Of a DNA stretch of 64,000 nt, positions 9,764 through 19,201 are shown piece after piece. The position numbers were made by a program, and so were the translations under genes. The stretch is from an uncultured Actinomycetes bacterium (GTDB lineage Bacteria; Actinomycetota; Actinomycetes; S36-B12; UBA10799), in assembly GCA_946803585.1 (NCBI GenBank), contig CAMPEQ010000011.1, forward strand, positions 248,001 to 312,000. The letters run 5' to 3'. Numbering within the stretch: the first letter of the stretch is position 1; the number at the start of each line of letters is the position of its first letter. The notes below the pieces were generated by a model. It did not search any database, had not been told where the DNA came from, and saw only the letters and a program-made list of their open reading frames with translations.

Positions 9764-11219
9764 CGCGTTCGTTGCTTGGTTGCCTCGACCGAGCCGCAGA
9801 CAGCGATTCTTGCTTGCCGTAGCAGTCTCAATGACCTTGATCGGTATCGCGCTACAACCTGGGATCGCGCTGGCTGGTCCCCCTCGGACCATTTCCGAAG
9901 GCATGAATAGCCCAGTCGGGGTAAGCGTGGCTGGTGAGGAAGTCTACGTCGCCAACATCAATGGCGGCAACGTAACGATCTACGATGCAGGCACTGGCGT
10001 TCTGCTACGCACGATCGGGGACGGCCTGAGCAACCTGGCGGGCGTCGCAGTAGCTGCAGGGGAGGTCTACGTCGCCAACTGGTCTGGGAACAGTGTCACG
10101 GTGTATGACGCGGCTACAGGCGACCTCCTGCGAACCATCTCAGATGCCATGAATACGCCAGCTGGTGTCGCGGTGGCCGATGGCGAGTTGTACGTCGGCA
10201 ACGACTTCGGCAACAACGTCACGGTTTACGAAGCTGATACGGGATTGTTACTGCGAACGATCGCTGGGGACATGAGCACGCCATACGGCGTGACAGTCGC
10301 TGGTGAACAGTTGTATGTCTCCAACTTCGACACAAATAGTGTGACGGTGTACGACCGCGTCTCTGGAGCCTTACTGCGCACCATTTCTGGCGGGATGAAC
10401 AACCCCGTTGGTGTGGCACTCGCCGATGGACAAATATACGTAGCCAATAGCAACAACAACAACGTGACCGTGTATGACGCCGACACGGGGGTATGGCGAC
10501 GCACAATCACGGGCAGGATGAACCTTCCCTACGGGCTATCGCTAGCTGGTGGGCAGTTGTACGTCGCGAACTGGTTCGGCAACAACGTGACCGTCTACAG
10601 CAAGCCGAGTCCACCGACTGAGGTGAGTGGAACCGCCGGTGACAATCAAGCGGCGGTGACGTGGAATGCGCCAGGAGACGATGGCGGTACAGCAATCGTT
10701 GGCTATGAAGTGACGGCCCACCCTGGCGGCGCGACCTGTATCACTGAGAACCACTCCTTATGCACTGTGGACGGATTGACCAACGGCCTCAGTTACGAGT
10801 TCACAGTAACGACGATCAACGCGATGGGTAGCAGCGATCCCAGCGTCCCCAGTGCTCAGGTAACCCCCGAGGGAACTGCGACCCAGCGCTGTGTCACAGC
10901 CCCAACATCGATTCCACGACGTGGGACGAAGAAACTGATGAGGCCAGGCTGCGTCACCAACGCCGGTCAACGAGTCGGGGTAAAGGTCCGCTCGGTGGCA
11001 CCACGTGGGGATATGCGCTCCTACCGACTGTTCTGTGTGAAGAAGAGCGGTAAAAAGACCACGACCACCAAGGCCGGGTTCGGCGGGTTCCGGGTATGCA
11101 AGAACGGAAGAACCAAGATTCGCACCTACGGAGTACCCCTGGAATTACGCATCGTGTGGAAAGCGAAGGCAACCACCGGTTCCACTGCTTTCACACAAGA
11201 GCAGACATACAAGACCTGA
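9744..11219 (+). CDS. Secreted beta-propeller (YVTN/NHL-like) protein with fibronectin type III domain
   Basis: This 491-residue exported protein is probably a binding protein on or outside the cell surface; ligand unknown. A hydrophobic signal at residues ~21-44 ends with ALA-GPP. Residues 49-~290 are six blade-like repeats of 41 residues, each built as T-I-x6-P-x-G-V-x4-G-x2-YVAN-x5-VTVYD-x-TG-x-LLR. Residues ~293-380 form a fibronectin type III domain (PPTEVSGTAGDNQAAVTW through PSAQVTPEG). The last ~110 residues contain conserved-looking cysteines and many Lys/Arg/Thr. The ATG at 9744 overlaps menF; a second ATG at 9831 would leave a shorter signal. No LPxTG anchor is seen. It is not part of the menaquinone pathway and interrupts that cluster. 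Confidence 0.8.
   Translation: MRLAPISAFVAWLPRPSRRQRFLLAVAVSMTLIGIALQPGIALAGPPRTISEGMNSPVGVSVAGEEVYVANINGGNVTIYDAGTGVLLRTIGDGLSNLAGVAVAAGEVYVANWSGNSVTVYDAATGDLLRTISDAMNTPAGVAVADGELYVGNDFGNNVTVYEADTGLLLRTIAGDMSTPYGVTVAGEQLYVSNFDTNSVTVYDRVSGALLRTISGGMNNPVGVALADGQIYVANSNNNNVTVYDADTGVWRRTITGRMNLPYGLSLAGGQLYVANWFGNNVTVYSKPSPPTEVSGTAGDNQAAVTWNAPGDDGGTAIVGYEVTAHPGGATCITENHSLCTVDGLTNGLSYEFTVTTINAMGSSDPSVPSAQVTPEGTATQRCVTAPTSIPRRGTKKLMRPGCVTNAGQRVGVKVRSVAPRGDMRSYRLFCVKKSGKKTTTTKAGFGGFRVCKNGRTKIRTYGVPLELRIVWKAKATTGSTAFTQEQTYKT
9888..10607 (+). repeat. Six tandem 123-base coding repeats (41-residue propeller blades)
   Basis: Six in-frame copies begin at 9888, 10011, 10134, 10257, 10380 and 10503, each starting at the Thr-Ile of the blade. 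The spacing is exactly 123 bases with no indels between copies. The copies differ in sequence, so they are old or selected to vary. A sixth, truncated blade runs into the linker before the fibronectin domain. Confidence 0.85.
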
Positions 11220-11231
11220 GCATTGGGTCCG

Positions 11232-12548
11232 CTAGAACCGTGACTGGATCGCGACGATCCGCTTGGCAGAAGCGACCGCTACCTCCCGAGAGATCGTTCC
11301 CTTCTTAATCGCCTTCTTGATCGCCCGAATCATTCGCTTCGGGTTCCCTTGTACCAGCGCTATATCGGAGCCCGCGGCGATAGCTCGAACAGCTGCCCGT
11401 TGTTGCGATTGCCCCATTGACTTGGTGACAGCGGCCATCGCCAAGGAATCGGTCATGATGACGACATCAGGCCCGGCGTCGGCGCGCAACTTAGTCATCG
11501 CGGGTTTTGACAGACTGGCAGGAAGACCTGCGGTAAGACCGGGAACGCTTGCGTGGCTGACCATGACAGAGCCGGTCCCGGTGGCAAAGGCGGCATTGAA
11601 CGGCACGAGGTCGCGCTGCTGGACCGACGACCAGGCAGGGGTGTGACCCGCTTGGGTGTGGGTGTTGGCCACTGCTCCACCCCCTGGCCAGTGTTTGACA
11701 GTCGCCAGAACTCCTGCCTGCTGTAAGCCTGCAGCAAATGCGCTCACATACCGACCGTTGCGCCGAGGATTTGAGCTGAACGCGCGGCGGTCGCGATCCA
11801 TATAGGAACCGGCGTAGGACAGGTCGGCCACGGGTGCCAGATCGTTGGTGACACCAAGGGCCTTCATCCGCTTGCCGTACTTGCGCGCTAGCTTCTTGGT
11901 CTGCGCCGGGGTCTTGGTTTGCCCGATCGATTTGGCACTGGGCATGCGACCGATCAGCCGACTTAAGCGCTGAACCGCTCCGCCTTCTTCATCGCTGGAG
12001 ACCAGTAACTCCCCGTCCGGGGATCGCTTCTTTAATGCCTTGAGTGCTTTGCGGAGGTTCGAAGGCGGCGTTCCGAAGAGAACCACCCCACCGATACCGC
12101 TTCGCACCCATGGTCGAGCTCTCTTGAGGTTCGTGCTGGTGACACCAGCCAGCACCAGTTTTGCGGCAATTCGTTTGCGGGACCAATCAGCTGGGTCGGG
12201 CGATCCCCGCCGAAGCTCTGCGGCACCCTCGGCCACCCCGACAAGCGTCTGTGCGCCGTCAGGACTCGCTGCGAGTGCCGTTTGTGGATCTCGGGACTCG
12301 GGGTCAAACCCCAATGGAGATGTTCCCTCGACCGGGATCCCGGCAGGAGCAGCGGCGAACACTCCCTGGAACGTAGAAGTTCCGAACACCGCCGAGCGCG
12401 AGTCGGTGCTCGCCACAGCACTAGTCGATGTGCTGGTAGGAGCGGTGGTAGACGCCTTGGCGACCGTTGGTGCGCCAACGATTGCGACGCTCAGCGCAGC
12501 AGTGAGTGGAATGAGCGCAGTCTTCAACGCATTTGGCCGGGAAGTCAT
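11232..12548 (-). CDS. Secreted glycoside hydrolase family 3 protein (NagZ-like)
   Basis: This is a predicted exported hydrolase of the GH3/beta-N-acetylhexosaminidase type that would act on GlcNAc-containing glycans such as peptidoglycan fragments. The ATG at 12548 starts a signal peptide (APTVAKA) followed by a Ser/Thr-rich linker to about residue 100. The catalytic TIM barrel follows, with LVSSDEEGGAVQRL, the loop TVKHWPGGGAV with NTH downstream, and VIMTDSLAM, whose Asp is the expected nucleophile. The acid/base loop departs from the usual KHFPGHG...DSH: the second Gly-His is Gly-Gly and the dyad Asp is Asn. A basic C-terminal tail (AIKKAIKKG) follows. It lies 12 bases from the convergent beta-propeller gene and downstream of menD. 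Confidence 0.85.
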   Translation of the reverse strand: MTSRPNALKTALIPLTAALSVAIVGAPTVAKASTTAPTSTSTSAVASTDSRSAVFGTSTFQGVFAAAPAGIPVEGTSPLGFDPESRDPQTALAASPDGAQTLVGVAEGAAELRRGSPDPADWSRKRIAAKLVLAGVTSTNLKRARPWVRSGIGGVVLFGTPPSNLRKALKALKKRSPDGELLVSSDEEGGAVQRLSRLIGRMPSAKSIGQTKTPAQTKKLARKYGKRMKALGVTNDLAPVADLSYAGSYMDRDRRAFSSNPRRNGRYVSAFAAGLQQAGVLATVKHWPGGGAVANTHTQAGHTPAWSSVQQRDLVPFNAAFATGTGSVMVSHASVPGLTAGLPASLSKPAMTKLRADAGPDVVIMTDSLAMAAVTKSMGQSQQRAAVRAIAAGSDIALVQGNPKRMIRAIKKAIKKGTISREVAVASAKRIVAIQSRF

Positions 12549-12612
12549 CGCTGCCCAGGCTACGTCGCGATTCTCGATCGCGATAGCCGTTGGGAATCCA
12601 ATTCTTGTCACA

Positions 12613-12632
12613 TCTATCGGGGTCTATCGGGG
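12613..12632. repeat. Tandem 10-base duplication over the menD stop codon
   Basis: TCTATCGGGG occurs twice in direct succession. Read on the minus strand, the first copy supplies the last menD codons and stop, and the second repeats them just downstream. It is probably a local slippage duplication with no evident role. Confidence 0.6.
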
Positions 12633-14432
12633 ATCCAACAGCCCTGACCACTGCAGTTGTTCAGCGGCCCGGTCGGCGGTGCGAACAACGATTACCTGGG
12701 TTCCGGTCGCGCTTGCAGCCAAGGCCACCCGCAGTTCGGCTGTGGTTGTCACGCTATGCGTTTGCCACCCAGCTGCATTGGAGATTGCGGCGAGGTCCTG
12801 GTCGGTGGGAGTACCAAATACTCGCTCGAAGTCCGACCGGAACTCCGGCGCACCCTGTTCCAGTGAGGAGAAGATCCCACCGCCATTGTTGTCGACCACG
12901 ATGAGGGTGAGATTAGGTCGCACCTCGGATGCGGGCGCGATGAGCCCGCTGTGGTCATGGAGGAATGCGAGGTCGCCGAGTACCGCGAAGGTCCGCTCCC
13001 CCGGGTTTGGGCCGGCTCCCCCCGCATCATTCGCCACCGCATCGTTCGCGCGTCCAGCGTTCGCCTCGACAGAGTGCAGCGATGCAGCGTGCGCCAGCGC
13101 CGCTCCGTAAGCCGTCGAGATCAGACCGTCGATCCCGGACGTTCCCCGGTTTCCGATCACCCACGGTGGATCGCTGCGGTGGCCTATGACGGCCTCGAAG
13201 TATCGCGTCGTTCTGCTAGCTGCGGCCAGCACGAGATCAGCCGAGGTTGCACTCGCCCAGACCTCTGCCGCCACGTCGAGGCCGGTTATCTCAGGGGACT
13301 CCAGCGCGTGATCAACTCGTTCGACAACCTCGTGGGATAGATCGCGCCAGTGCTGCAGCCAGCCAGCGTCCGGGCCCTCCCATGGGACCAAGCTGTCAGC
13401 TGTAGGAACCCGCGGCACCCCTGCAAGTACGGTCTCGCCGGTGCGTAGAGGATCAGGTCGATCCTTACCGCCAACTGCAACCACCACATGATGATCCGCG
13501 GCCCGAACTAGCGACATGATCGGGCGACTCAGCCCGAATCGCCCGATCGTAAGGACGAACGCGGGGGGATCGGCAGCAAGGAGATCGGCCTGGGCCAGCC
13601 CAAGCGCTGCTCCCGAGATGAAGGTCGAACCGGCCGCAACATTGCCAGATGGCTCGCTAATGAGCGGCCATCCGCAGGCCGCGGCAAGCTCCATCGCTTG
13701 TTCGCTGATTTCTCGGGTTGGGACATCGCCAACGAGGATCACCCCACGGCGGGGAACCCTGGCCAGACCTAGGTCTCCCGCGATGTAGTTGATCGGTTCG
13801 CGTAGCGGTGCCACGGGCGTCTCGTCCTCGGCCGATGCGCTCCCTTGCGCGATATTGCCGTCGGAGAAGTCCCACGGTAAGTCCGGCACCAACGGTTCCC
13901 GGAACGCCACATTCAACTGGACCGGCGCGGGCCCACCCCCAGCAAGACCAACCGCATCCCGGAGTACGCGGTCTACTGCCAATTTGGCGGATTTCATGGG
14001 GTCTTGATCGTCTCGATAGGTCACGACGTCGACTGCGGTTCGCACTTGCTGACCGAAGAACCCAACCTGGTCGATGGTCTGGTTGGCACCAACACCGCGC
14101 AACTCCGGCGGCCGATCTGCCGTGATCACAACGAGCGCCACCCCGGCGTAGGCAGCCTCGACGACGGCAGGTGCCAAGTTCGCCACCGCACTTCCGCTGG
14201 TACAGACCACCGGCACCAGGCGTCGTGACACCTTCGCCAAACCCAGCGCTAGGAACCCGGCACTACGTTCATCAATCCGCACATGAAGCCGGATTAGGCT
14301 ACGACGCTCAACCTCTGCCAGCGCTAGGGCCAACGGCGCTGAGCGCGAACCTGGAGAGAGCACAATCTCGCGAACCCCAGCGGCTAGCAATCTGGACACG
14401 ACTAGCCGCGCCAACTCCGTGGACTCGTTCAC
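12624..14432 (-). CDS. menD: 2-succinyl-5-enolpyruvyl-6-hydroxy-3-cyclohexene-1-carboxylate synthase
   Basis: This thiamine-diphosphate enzyme joins isochorismate and 2-oxoglutarate-derived succinic semialdehyde to give SEPHCHC. It has 602 residues with the three ThDP-enzyme domains: the pyrimidine-binding domain (VLSPGSRSAPLALAL, the catalytic Glu region RIDERSAGFLALGLAK, VCTSGSAVANL), a central domain, and the pyrophosphate-binding domain with VLGDLAFLHD and NNGGGIFSSL. The GTG at 14432 is chosen because GGGAGG sits eight bases upstream; an in-frame ATG at 14465 lacks such a site. It lies 115 bases downstream of menC. A Gly/Asn/Ala-rich insert before the C-terminal motif is unusual but harmless-looking. 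Confidence 0.95.
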   Translation of the reverse strand: MNESTELARLVVSRLLAAGVREIVLSPGSRSAPLALALAEVERRSLIRLHVRIDERSAGFLALGLAKVSRRLVPVVCTSGSAVANLAPAVVEAAYAGVALVVITADRPPELRGVGANQTIDQVGFFGQQVRTAVDVVTYRDDQDPMKSAKLAVDRVLRDAVGLAGGGPAPVQLNVAFREPLVPDLPWDFSDGNIAQGSASAEDETPVAPLREPINYIAGDLGLARVPRRGVILVGDVPTREISEQAMELAAACGWPLISEPSGNVAAGSTFISGAALGLAQADLLAADPPAFVLTIGRFGLSRPIMSLVRAADHHVVVAVGGKDRPDPLRTGETVLAGVPRVPTADSLVPWEGPDAGWLQHWRDLSHEVVERVDHALESPEITGLDVAAEVWASATSADLVLAAASRTTRYFEAVIGHRSDPPWVIGNRGTSGIDGLISTAYGAALAHAASLHSVEANAGRANDAVANDAGGAGPNPGERTFAVLGDLAFLHDHSGLIAPASEVRPNLTLIVVDNNGGGIFSSLEQGAPEFRSDFERVFGTPTDQDLAAISNAAGWQTHSVTTTAELRVALAASATGTQVIVVRTADRAAEQLQWSGLLDPR

Positions 14433-14547
14433 TGTGGCATCCTCCCGCGATTCGGCGGGCGCCATGGGGAGATTCCACGGATTGGATCGGCTGCTCTACA
14501 GCAGGCACAAACATCGCAACCACCATCCACGTCTAACCGCTGCGAGA

Positions 14548-15591
14548 TCATGCGGTGACCATCGATCCAACCAGCTCGGACGCGCCAGCTTCCCAGGCAC
14601 GCTCCAGTCGCCTAGTCCACCAGTCGCGCGTTGACTGGTCCATTCGCTCACTCGCTGCGGCAAGCGCGCAAGCTGTAGGCTCAACGCGGGCAACCGGCAG
14701 CACCCCAGCTACTGGGACTACCGGACTATCGACGACATCGGCGGCGAGCAGCGCACCCGTTCCCAGCCCGCAGGCGTAGGGAAGTTGCGGTAGTGCCGCA
14801 GCCAATGCGACCCCACTGGCCAGGCCGACGGATGAATCCATCGCCCCCGAGACGACCACCGGGACCGCGGCGCTCTCGCAGATCTGTAGCGCCCGGTTCA
14901 CTCCGCCTAGGGGCGGAACCTTCACGACGATGATGTCGGCTGCACCACTGGTGACCGCGGCGATCGGATCACGGGCGGTTCGGATGGATTCATCAGCCGC
15001 AATCGGGACGTGCACCTGGGTTCGGATCTGCGCGAGGTCCTCAAGAGTGGAGCCGGGCTGCTCGACGTACTCCAGCCCACCGGCTACGACATCAAGCTCT
15101 CTGATCGCCGTCACCGCTTGATCGACGGTCCATCCGCAGTTCGCGTCAACCCGAACCCGGAAGGGCGCGGTGCCGGGTCCGGCTAGGCGTTGGTGGGTGC
15201 TTCGAATGGCTTGCACCCGCGCGAGGTCGTCGTCTAGTGACTGGCCTCTCTCGGCAACTTTCACTTTTACCGTGGTTGACCCAGACCGACGGAATGCACG
15301 TTCGGTCATGGCAGCGGCCTGGTCAGGTCCCACCGCCGGAATGATTGCGTTGACCGGCACCTCGGAGCGCTGCGCCGTCGGCCATTGCCCCCACGCAGCC
15401 TCAATCGCCGACGCTAGCCAGGCTGATGCTGTGGCGTCGTCATACTCCAGGAAGGGGGCGAACTCCCCAGTGCCGTTCGGCCCAGAGATCAGCAGGCCCT
15501 CGCGATGAGTAACACCGCGGAACTTAGTGACCAGCGGATTCGCGAACGGTGTGCAGTTGGCCAACACCGCCGCGAGCCGCGGATCCGTCAC
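14548..15591 (-). CDS. menC: o-Succinylbenzoate synthase
   Basis: This enolase-superfamily enzyme dehydrates SHCHC to o-succinylbenzoate. It has 347 residues. The active site is visible: the general-base pair region VKVKVAE, the metal ligands in [15 protein letters not shown] and IAADESI, and the second lysine in [10 protein letters not shown]. The start is GTG at 15591, overlapping the menB stop as GTGA, so menB and menC are translationally coupled. The protein matches the short actinobacterial MenC type. Confidence 0.93.
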   Translation of the reverse strand: MTDPRLAAVLANCTPFANPLVTKFRGVTHREGLLISGPNGTGEFAPFLEYDDATASAWLASAIEAAWGQWPTAQRSEVPVNAIIPAVGPDQAAAMTERAFRRSGSTTVKVKVAERGQSLDDDLARVQAIRSTHQRLAGPGTAPFRVRVDANCGWTVDQAVTAIRELDVVAGGLEYVEQPGSTLEDLAQIRTQVHVPIAADESIRTARDPIAAVTSGAADIIVVKVPPLGGVNRALQICESAAVPVVVSGAMDSSVGLASGVALAAALPQLPYACGLGTGALLAADVVDSPVVPVAGVLPVARVEPTACALAAASERMDQSTRDWWTRRLERAWEAGASELVGSMVTA

Positions 15592-16520
15592 GGTCGTTTG
15601 GGGAACTGCGCGAAGTCCGGGGCGCGCTTCTCGGTGTAGGCGTTGCGGCCCTCTTGCGCTTCTTCGGTCATATAGAAGAGCAAGGTGGCATCTCCGGCCA
15701 ACTGCTGAACTCCAGCCAGGCCGTCATCTGCGGCGTTGTGCGATGCCTTCAGCATCCGAAGCGCCAACGGTGAGTGGGCGAGCATCTCCTTGCACGCATC
15801 CACCGTTGCGATCTCGAGATCGGCAAGCGGCACAACCTCGTTTACTAATCCCCAGTCGTAGGCCTGCTCTGCTCCGTACTGGCGGCACAGCATCCAGATC
15901 TCGCGCGAACGCTTCTGACCGATCTGAGCGGCGAGCAGCCCTGACCCGTATCCGCCGTCGAAGGAGCCCACCTTTGGGCCGGTCTGGCCGAAGCGAGCGT
16001 TGTCAGCAGCGATCGTCAGGTCGCACACAATGTGCAGGACGTGGCCTCCACCGACTGCGTAGCCGGCAACCATCGCAACCACTGGCTTTGGTGTTCGTCG
16101 GATCTGCACCTGAAGGTCCAACACGTTCAGCCGACCGATCCCCTTTTGCGCGACCGCGTCGTCACCGATGTAGCCATCGCTACCACGAATTACCTGATCG
16201 CCACCGGAGCAGAATGCCCAGTCGCCTTGGCCGGTGAGCAAGATGACGCCAACCTCGTCATCGTCGCGGGCAACGTTGAAGGCGTTCGTCAACTCAAAGA
16301 GGGTCTGGGGGCGGAACGCATTGCGCTTATGTGGCCGGTTAATAGTGATCTTCGCGATCCCCGCCGCGTCACCGGTGGATACCTCGTACTTGATATCGCC
16401 GTAGTCGCCTCGAGACTCCCACACGGCGCCGGGGGTTATCGATGAATGGGCTGGGTCAGTCAGCGCTGGGCTGCCTTCAGATACAACAGGCGGCAGTGGG
16501 TATCGGGTACGGGAATCCAT
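15588..16520 (-). CDS. menB: 1,4-Dihydroxy-2-naphthoyl-CoA synthase
   Basis: This crotonase-fold enzyme closes the second ring of the naphthoquinone from o-succinylbenzoyl-CoA. It has 310 residues: an N-terminal extension of ~50 residues, then [14 protein letters not shown], the oxyanion-hole and active-site segments CSGGDQ and [23 protein letters not shown] and the C-terminal KRAPDF. It is the first gene of the menB-menC pair; menE starts 20 bases away on the other strand, so the two share a very small promoter region. Confidence 0.96.
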   Translation of the reverse strand: MDSRTRYPLPPVVSEGSPALTDPAHSSITPGAVWESRGDYGDIKYEVSTGDAAGIAKITINRPHKRNAFRPQTLFELTNAFNVARDDDEVGVILLTGQGDWAFCSGGDQVIRGSDGYIGDDAVAQKGIGRLNVLDLQVQIRRTPKPVVAMVAGYAVGGGHVLHIVCDLTIAADNARFGQTGPKVGSFDGGYGSGLLAAQIGQKRSREIWMLCRQYGAEQAYDWGLVNEVVPLADLEIATVDACKEMLAHSPLALRMLKASHNAADDGLAGVQQLAGDATLLFYMTEEAQEGRNAYTEKRAPDFAQFPKRP

Positions 16521-16540
16521 GTCGCCTAGGCTAACTCCCG

Positions 16541-17779
16541 ATGACTACACGTGAGTTAACCCGGTTGACTGTTGAGCCCGGCCCTGACGGAGTGCTGACC
16601 CTGGCAGGTGAGTTGCCGACCGCACTCAACGGTGAGGGCCCAGCGCTGGCACCCCTGCCCATTGGTCCGCCGGAGTACGTCGAGCGGATCCTTGCCGCGG
16701 TACAACCAGATGATCCAGCCTTCCCGCTTGAGGATGATGACGTCGCCTTCGTTGTGACGACCTCCGGTTCCATGGGGGAACCCCGCGGCGTACTGCTCTC
16801 CGGTTCAGCCCTGATCGCTAGTGCGCGTGCAACCGATTCTCGACTTGGCGGTCCGGGTCGATGGGTCATGGCACTACCTGCCCATCACGTCGCGGGATTA
16901 CTCGTACTCGTTCGCGCCTACCTATCCGGGATCCCACCGGTACCCCTGGAAAGTGTGGGTGGGGCAGGGCACTTCTCGGCTCATGAGTTCGCCAACGCCA
17001 CCCGAGCGGCCCGGGCGCTGTGTGACATCGATGGCGCTCGTTTGCGGACTGCCCTCGTTCCTACTCAACTGGCGAGGATCGTCGAACTTGGACCAACGGC
17101 GGCCGATTGCCTGGGCGCTTACGACAGCATCCTCATCGGAGGGGCGGCGGCGGCACACGGATTGATCGCCCAAGCTCGAGCACTCGGTGGCAACGTCATC
17201 ACGACGTACGGCATGACTGAGACCTGCGGGGGCTGCGTTTACGACGGCACCCCCCTGCCGGGCGTAGCAGTACGGATCGCCGACGCGAACGTCGAAGGGG
17301 TTGGTCGGATCGAGCTATCTAGTCCTTCCGTTGCCCGCGGGTATCGGCTGCGGCCCGATCTCACCGCGTCGAGTTTCAGCAACGGGCTACATCGGACCAG
17401 CGATTTAGGGCGAATCGACGACAACGATCGATTAGTTGTTGTTGGCCGGGTTGACGATGTGGTTCAGGTTGGCGGAGTGAATGTCTCCGTAGCCGCGGTG
17501 GAAGCCGCCGTCGCCGACCATCCAATGGTTGCTGAAGCCGCCGTGGTGGCCGTCCCCGACAGCCAATGGGGGGCACGGATTACTGCGTTCATTGTGGCTA
17601 GCACGATCAGTACCCTCACTCCGGCGCAGTTGAAGGACTCCGTTGTTGAGCGAGCGGCTAGCGTGCTCGGCGCCGAAGCTCGGCCGCGCACAATCACCAT
17701 CCTTGAGGATCTACCGACGCTACCTACCGGGAAGGTTGACCGAGCTGCCTTGCGAGGCGCTGCTGGATCAACCACATGA
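16541..17779 (+). CDS. menE: o-Succinylbenzoate-CoA ligase
   Basis: This adenylate-forming enzyme activates o-succinylbenzoate with CoA for MenB. It has 412 residues, short for the superfamily but usual for actinobacterial MenE. The P-loop [16 protein letters not shown] lies near residue 70, [11 protein letters not shown] follows, then [11 protein letters not shown], the SDLG hinge Asp and the C-terminal LPTGKVDR with the adenylation lysine. It overlaps menA by four bases (ATGA). It is divergent from menB. Confidence 0.94.
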   Translation: MTTRELTRLTVEPGPDGVLTLAGELPTALNGEGPALAPLPIGPPEYVERILAAVQPDDPAFPLEDDDVAFVVTTSGSMGEPRGVLLSGSALIASARATDSRLGGPGRWVMALPAHHVAGLLVLVRAYLSGIPPVPLESVGGAGHFSAHEFANATRAARALCDIDGARLRTALVPTQLARIVELGPTAADCLGAYDSILIGGAAAAHGLIAQARALGGNVITTYGMTETCGGCVYDGTPLPGVAVRIADANVEGVGRIELSSPSVARGYRLRPDLTASSFSNGLHRTSDLGRIDDNDRLVVVGRVDDVVQVGGVNVSVAAVEAAVADHPMVAEAAVVAVPDSQWGARITAFIVASTISTLTPAQLKDSVVERAASVLGAEARPRTITILEDLPTLPTGKVDRAALRGAAGSTT

Positions 17780-18690
17780 CCACCCGCCATGAGTGGGTAG
17801 GTGGGGCGCGTCCGCGAACCCTGCCGGCCGCGGTCGTTCCCGTCGCTGTCGGTGCGGCTGTGGCCTCGTTTACCGGCTTCGAGATCGGTGCTTTCTCCTT
17901 CGTATTCCGAACCTTCCTCGCGCTAGTCGTTGCTCTCGCCCTACAGATCGGGGTGAACTACGCCAACGATTACTCCGACGGAATCCGCGGGACAGATACC
18001 GAGCGGGTCGGCCCGATTCGGCTCGTGGGCCAGGGCTTAGCGACCCCTGCCGAGGTCAAGCGCGCCGCCTTCATCTCCTTTGGGGTGGCAATCATTGCCG
18101 GTCTACTCCTAGTGCTGCTCACACAAGCATGGTGGATGCTGATCGTCGGTGCCCTAGCTGTCGCGGCCGCATGGTTCTACACCGGCGGTCCTCGCCCCTA
18201 CGGGTACGCCGGCTTAGGTGAGTTGTTCGTCTTCGTCTTCTTTGGCCTCGTTGCCGTAGTCGGCACAACCTACGTCCTGACCGGGCATATTCGCCTCGTT
18301 GCGATCCTGTTTGCAGTCCCAGTAGGTGCACTGGCCTGCGCGCTGCTCGTCATCAACAACCTTCGCGATATTCCCGGCGACACCCTCGTTGGGAAGAACA
18401 CACTTGCCGTTCGAATGGGCGACGCCAATACCCGGGACTTCTACGGGTTCTGCCTCTTCCTACCGTTCGCGATTACCGCACTTGTTGGCCTGGGCGGGAT
18501 CGGCTACGTCGAGGGGTTTCCGGCAGTCTCATTGATTGCCCTTGCCGCACTTCCGGCTGCGTTCATCCCGTGGCAACAGGTCAAGCGCGGAGCCCTCGGG
18601 GCCGAGCTGATTCCGGTGCTGGCCTGGACTGGGCGGGTGCAGTTGCTTTACGGAGCGCTCGCCACGGTTGGTATCGCGTTATCCGGCTGA
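17776..18690 (+). CDS. menA: 1,4-Dihydroxy-2-naphthoate polyprenyltransferase
   Basis: This integral-membrane UbiA-superfamily prenyltransferase attaches the isoprenoid tail to DHNA. Its 304 residues form about eight or nine membrane segments. The first Asp-rich motif NDYSDGIRGTD and the second motif NNLRDIPGDTLVGKNTLAV, which bind Mg-diphosphate, are both intact. The N-terminal WVGGARPRTLPAA matches MenA rather than UbiA or CtaB. It is translationally coupled to menE. Its 3' end overlaps the convergent DUF4229 gene by 12 bases. Confidence 0.95.
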   Translation: MTTRHEWVGGARPRTLPAAVVPVAVGAAVASFTGFEIGAFSFVFRTFLALVVALALQIGVNYANDYSDGIRGTDTERVGPIRLVGQGLATPAEVKRAAFISFGVAIIAGLLLVLLTQAWWMLIVGALAVAAAWFYTGGPRPYGYAGLGELFVFVFFGLVAVVGTTYVLTGHIRLVAILFAVPVGALACALLVINNLRDIPGDTLVGKNTLAVRMGDANTRDFYGFCLFLPFAITALVGLGGIGYVEGFPAVSLIALAALPAAFIPWQQVKRGALGAELIPVLAWTGRVQLLYGALATVGIALSG

Positions 18691-19119
18691 GTTGTTACGA
18701 GGATCCGCAGGCGAGTCCTCGACCGGTTCATTAGCAGCTTCACGCTGCGCAACCTGGCGCTGCTCCTCACGCACAAGGGCTGCCTCATGATCGATGAACT
18801 CATCTTCGCTGCGCTTGGATTCCTCGATGCGCTCGTTCATCCGACCAAAGAATCCCCCCATATGTGACCCAACGGCATCGCGCTGGGACGAGAGCAACAC
18901 GTAGGAGGCAACTGCCGACAGCAGGAATGCCAGCAAGATGAGGATCAGACCGCGCGCACCGAGCAGATAGAGCACCCCACCCACGGCCAGCAGGACGACA
19001 AGTCGTAGCGCCGAGTAAACCAAGAACGGATGTTTGGCCATGAACGTCTCCCGATCAGCGTCGGGCACATCAGCGGTAGGTTCGGGCGCTTCGCTCGCAG
19101 TATCGGGCGTTTCTGACAT
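18679..19119 (-). CDS. DUF4229 family membrane protein
   Basis: This 146-residue protein has an acidic N-terminus, two membrane segments (YSALRLVVLLAVGGVLYLL and the LILILLAFLLSAVASYVLL region) and a charged C-terminal tail predicted to be helical. The FLVYSALRL motif and the SYVLLSSQRDA turn match the actinobacterial DUF4229 family, function unknown. The ATG at 19119 is used; a longer reading from 19155 would enter the promoter region shared with the VOC gene. In other actinobacteria DUF4229 genes also sit next to menA. Confidence 0.75.
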   Translation of the reverse strand: MSETPDTASEAPEPTADVPDADRETFMAKHPFLVYSALRLVVLLAVGGVLYLLGARGLILILLAFLLSAVASYVLLSSQRDAVGSHMGGFFGRMNERIEESKRSEDEFIDHEAALVREEQRQVAQREAANEPVEDSPADPRNNSAG

Positions 19120-19201
19120 GCATCCAGGGTACGTGCGCTCATTTTCCGACGGCATCGCGGTTGGGACGTGGTATCAAGGTAGTCAGTCGAAAGGAAACGC
19201 C

